Source: DYRB01 sp963709645 (lineage in GTDB: Bacteria > Pseudomonadota > Gammaproteobacteria > Chromatiales > Chromatiaceae). From it: a DNA stretch of 64,000 nt. A program made the translations under genes and the position numbers. The stretch lies in contig CAVPXP010000003.1 in NCBI GenBank assembly GCA_963709645.1, positions 62,001 through 126,000 of the forward strand. The letters run 5' to 3'. This document shows, piece by piece, positions 63,141 to 64,000 of this stretch (positions within the stretch are counted from its first letter, which is position 1; each line of letters opens with the position of its first letter). A model generated the notes under the pieces. That model had not been told where the DNA came from, did no database searches, and saw only the letters and a program-made list of their open reading frames with translations.

Positions 63141-64000
63141 ATGCGCGCGCGTAGAAAAGGGGTGATCAACGCAGTAGCACAGTTGTTTTCGCAACTCGCC
63201 ACGCACTCTGTCCATAAGTTAAACAGCGAGACGGAACAGGCACTGATCCGAGTTGCCTTCCCACTGCTATTTCTCCTTTATCACGCCTTCGTCCCGCCTC
63301 AGACCCTAGCCGATCACAGCCTCTGGACCCTTGGGGAAGGCCTCGCCGTAGGTTTCCTGATATTTTCCCTTGCGCTTCTCGCGTCGATCATGGAGTGGCC
63401 ACGGCCGTCCTCGGTGCGCCGAGTCCTCGGGATTATTGGCGACTTGGGCATCCTGACCGTCTGGCTCGCGATTGGGGGCGAGGCGGCGACCCCCTGGTGG
63501 TGGGCCTACCTCTGGGTGACCTTCGGGAATGGGTTCCGCTACGGCTTGCGCTTTCTTCACATCTCGGCCGCCCTCTCACTCTTCGGATTCGGCGTCGCGA
63601 CCTTTTTCAATCCGTTCTGGTGGCAGCACTTTGGGTTGACGGCCGGAATGCTGGTCGCTCTGGTTGTCCTACCGGGATATGCAGCCGTCCTGCTGCGCCG
63701 CCTCCAGTCCGAGACTCAGCGAGCCGAAGCCGCCAACCGAGCCAAAAGCAATTTCCTGGCCAACATGAGCCACGAGATCCGCACTCCGCTCAACGGCATC
63801 ATCGGGCTGAGCGACCTGCTCAGTACCTGTCAACTCGGCCCGCAAGAGCGGGAATACGCCGACGCCATCGAATCCTCCGGGCGCACCCTCTTGGAGTTGA
63901 TCGAGGGGGTGCTGGACATCTCCAAGATCGAGGCCGGTAAGCTCAGCATCGAGCAGGTACCGTTCGACCTCCACGCTCTCCTCGGCACTGTCCTGCAAAT
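63141..64000 (+). CDS. RpfC-like membrane sensor histidine kinase, C-terminus outside window
   Basis: The first 286 codons of a hybrid-type sensor kinase starting at ATG 63141 (MRARRKGVINAVAQLF) and still open at the right edge. The N-terminal module has five membrane helices between residues 35 and 185. It contains GEAATPWWWAYLWVTFGNGFRYGLRF (seen as pieces WAYLWVTFGNGF and RYGLRFL), which strongly resembles the DSF sensor RpfC. A HisKA domain follows with the phosphoacceptor in NFLANMSHEIRTPLNGI near 210-225, then LLELIEGVLDISKIEAGKL. The ATPase domain and any receiver/Hpt lie beyond the window. Divergent from the ACP-ketosynthase pair. Confidence 0.88.
   Translation, partial: MRARRKGVINAVAQLFSQLATHSVHKLNSETEQALIRVAFPLLFLLYHAFVPPQTLADHSLWTLGEGLAVGFLIFSLALLASIMEWPRPSSVRRVLGIIGDLGILTVWLAIGGEAATPWWWAYLWVTFGNGFRYGLRFLHISAALSLFGFGVATFFNPFWWQHFGLTAGMLVALVVLPGYAAVLLRRLQSETQRAEAANRAKSNFLANMSHEIRTPLNGIIGLSDLLSTCQLGPQEREYADAIESSGRTLLELIEGVLDISKIEAGKLSIEQVPFDLHALLGTVLQ

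Overview
The window is GC-rich chromosomal DNA from a gammaproteobacterium, most likely a purple sulfur bacterium (Chromatiales, probably Chromatiaceae). The best evidence is a Tat-exported high-potential iron-sulfur protein (HiPIP). Supporting evidence is a HoxEF-type hydrogenase diaphorase pair, a TAXI-TRAP transporter and the gammaproteobacterial orders rlmE-ftsH-folP-glmM and ratA-rnfH next to bamE/fur. No rRNA gene, intact tRNA gene or CRISPR array was seen.

Layout. 1-780: rarA, running off the left edge. 1665-10347: a Bat/MoxR operon (MoxR ATPase, DUF58, DUF4381, two von Willebrand A proteins, TPR protein, BatD) whose last two genes are frameshifted. 10430-16520: a small unknown gene, an EVE-domain protein, RecD2 helicase, a PLD-like protein and a tandem-thioredoxin exported protein. 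16729-20179: TRAP/TAXI transporter with DUF1850, frameshifted. 20725-24019: an unknown gene and an SMC-like ATPase with a membrane hairpin. 24016-28409: RND efflux permease and adaptor. 28656-29426: phosphatidylserine synthase. 29744-31839: hoxE and hoxF without hoxUYH. 32360-40633: housekeeping block (fur, bamE, rnfH, ratA, NSS symporter, glmM, folP, ftsH, rlmE). 41010-45384: membrane protein, HiPIP, NlpC/P60 lipoprotein, a MITE-like element, a degenerate membrane Mrr-like protein, CbiX. 45490-53918: pepN, glutaredoxin, Hsp15, a Cys-rich unknown, folE, tmcA and a phosphodiesterase-like protein. 54075-58023: a FimX-like REC-GGDEF-EAL protein, YgbA family, bolA and a small membrane protein. 58150-64000: an Rpf/DSF-like signalling region.

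The last region is the most unusual part. It holds an RpfG-like response regulator with HD-GYP, an RpfC-like receiver/Hpt protein split from its kinase, a broken CFA-synthase-like methyltransferase, a divergent acyl carrier protein and ketosynthase pair, and the start of an RpfC-like membrane sensor kinase. This couples diffusible-fatty-acid type sensing to a small set of lipid-building enzymes.

Quality caution. At least eight genes carry frameshifts, grouped in patches (6.4-10.3 kb, 17.1-20.2 kb, 44.0 kb, 55.1 kb, 60.5-61.9 kb), several beside G/C runs. The protein signal resumes cleanly in another frame each time. Draft-sequence indels are therefore a real alternative to gene decay, and the pseudogene labels below are provisional.
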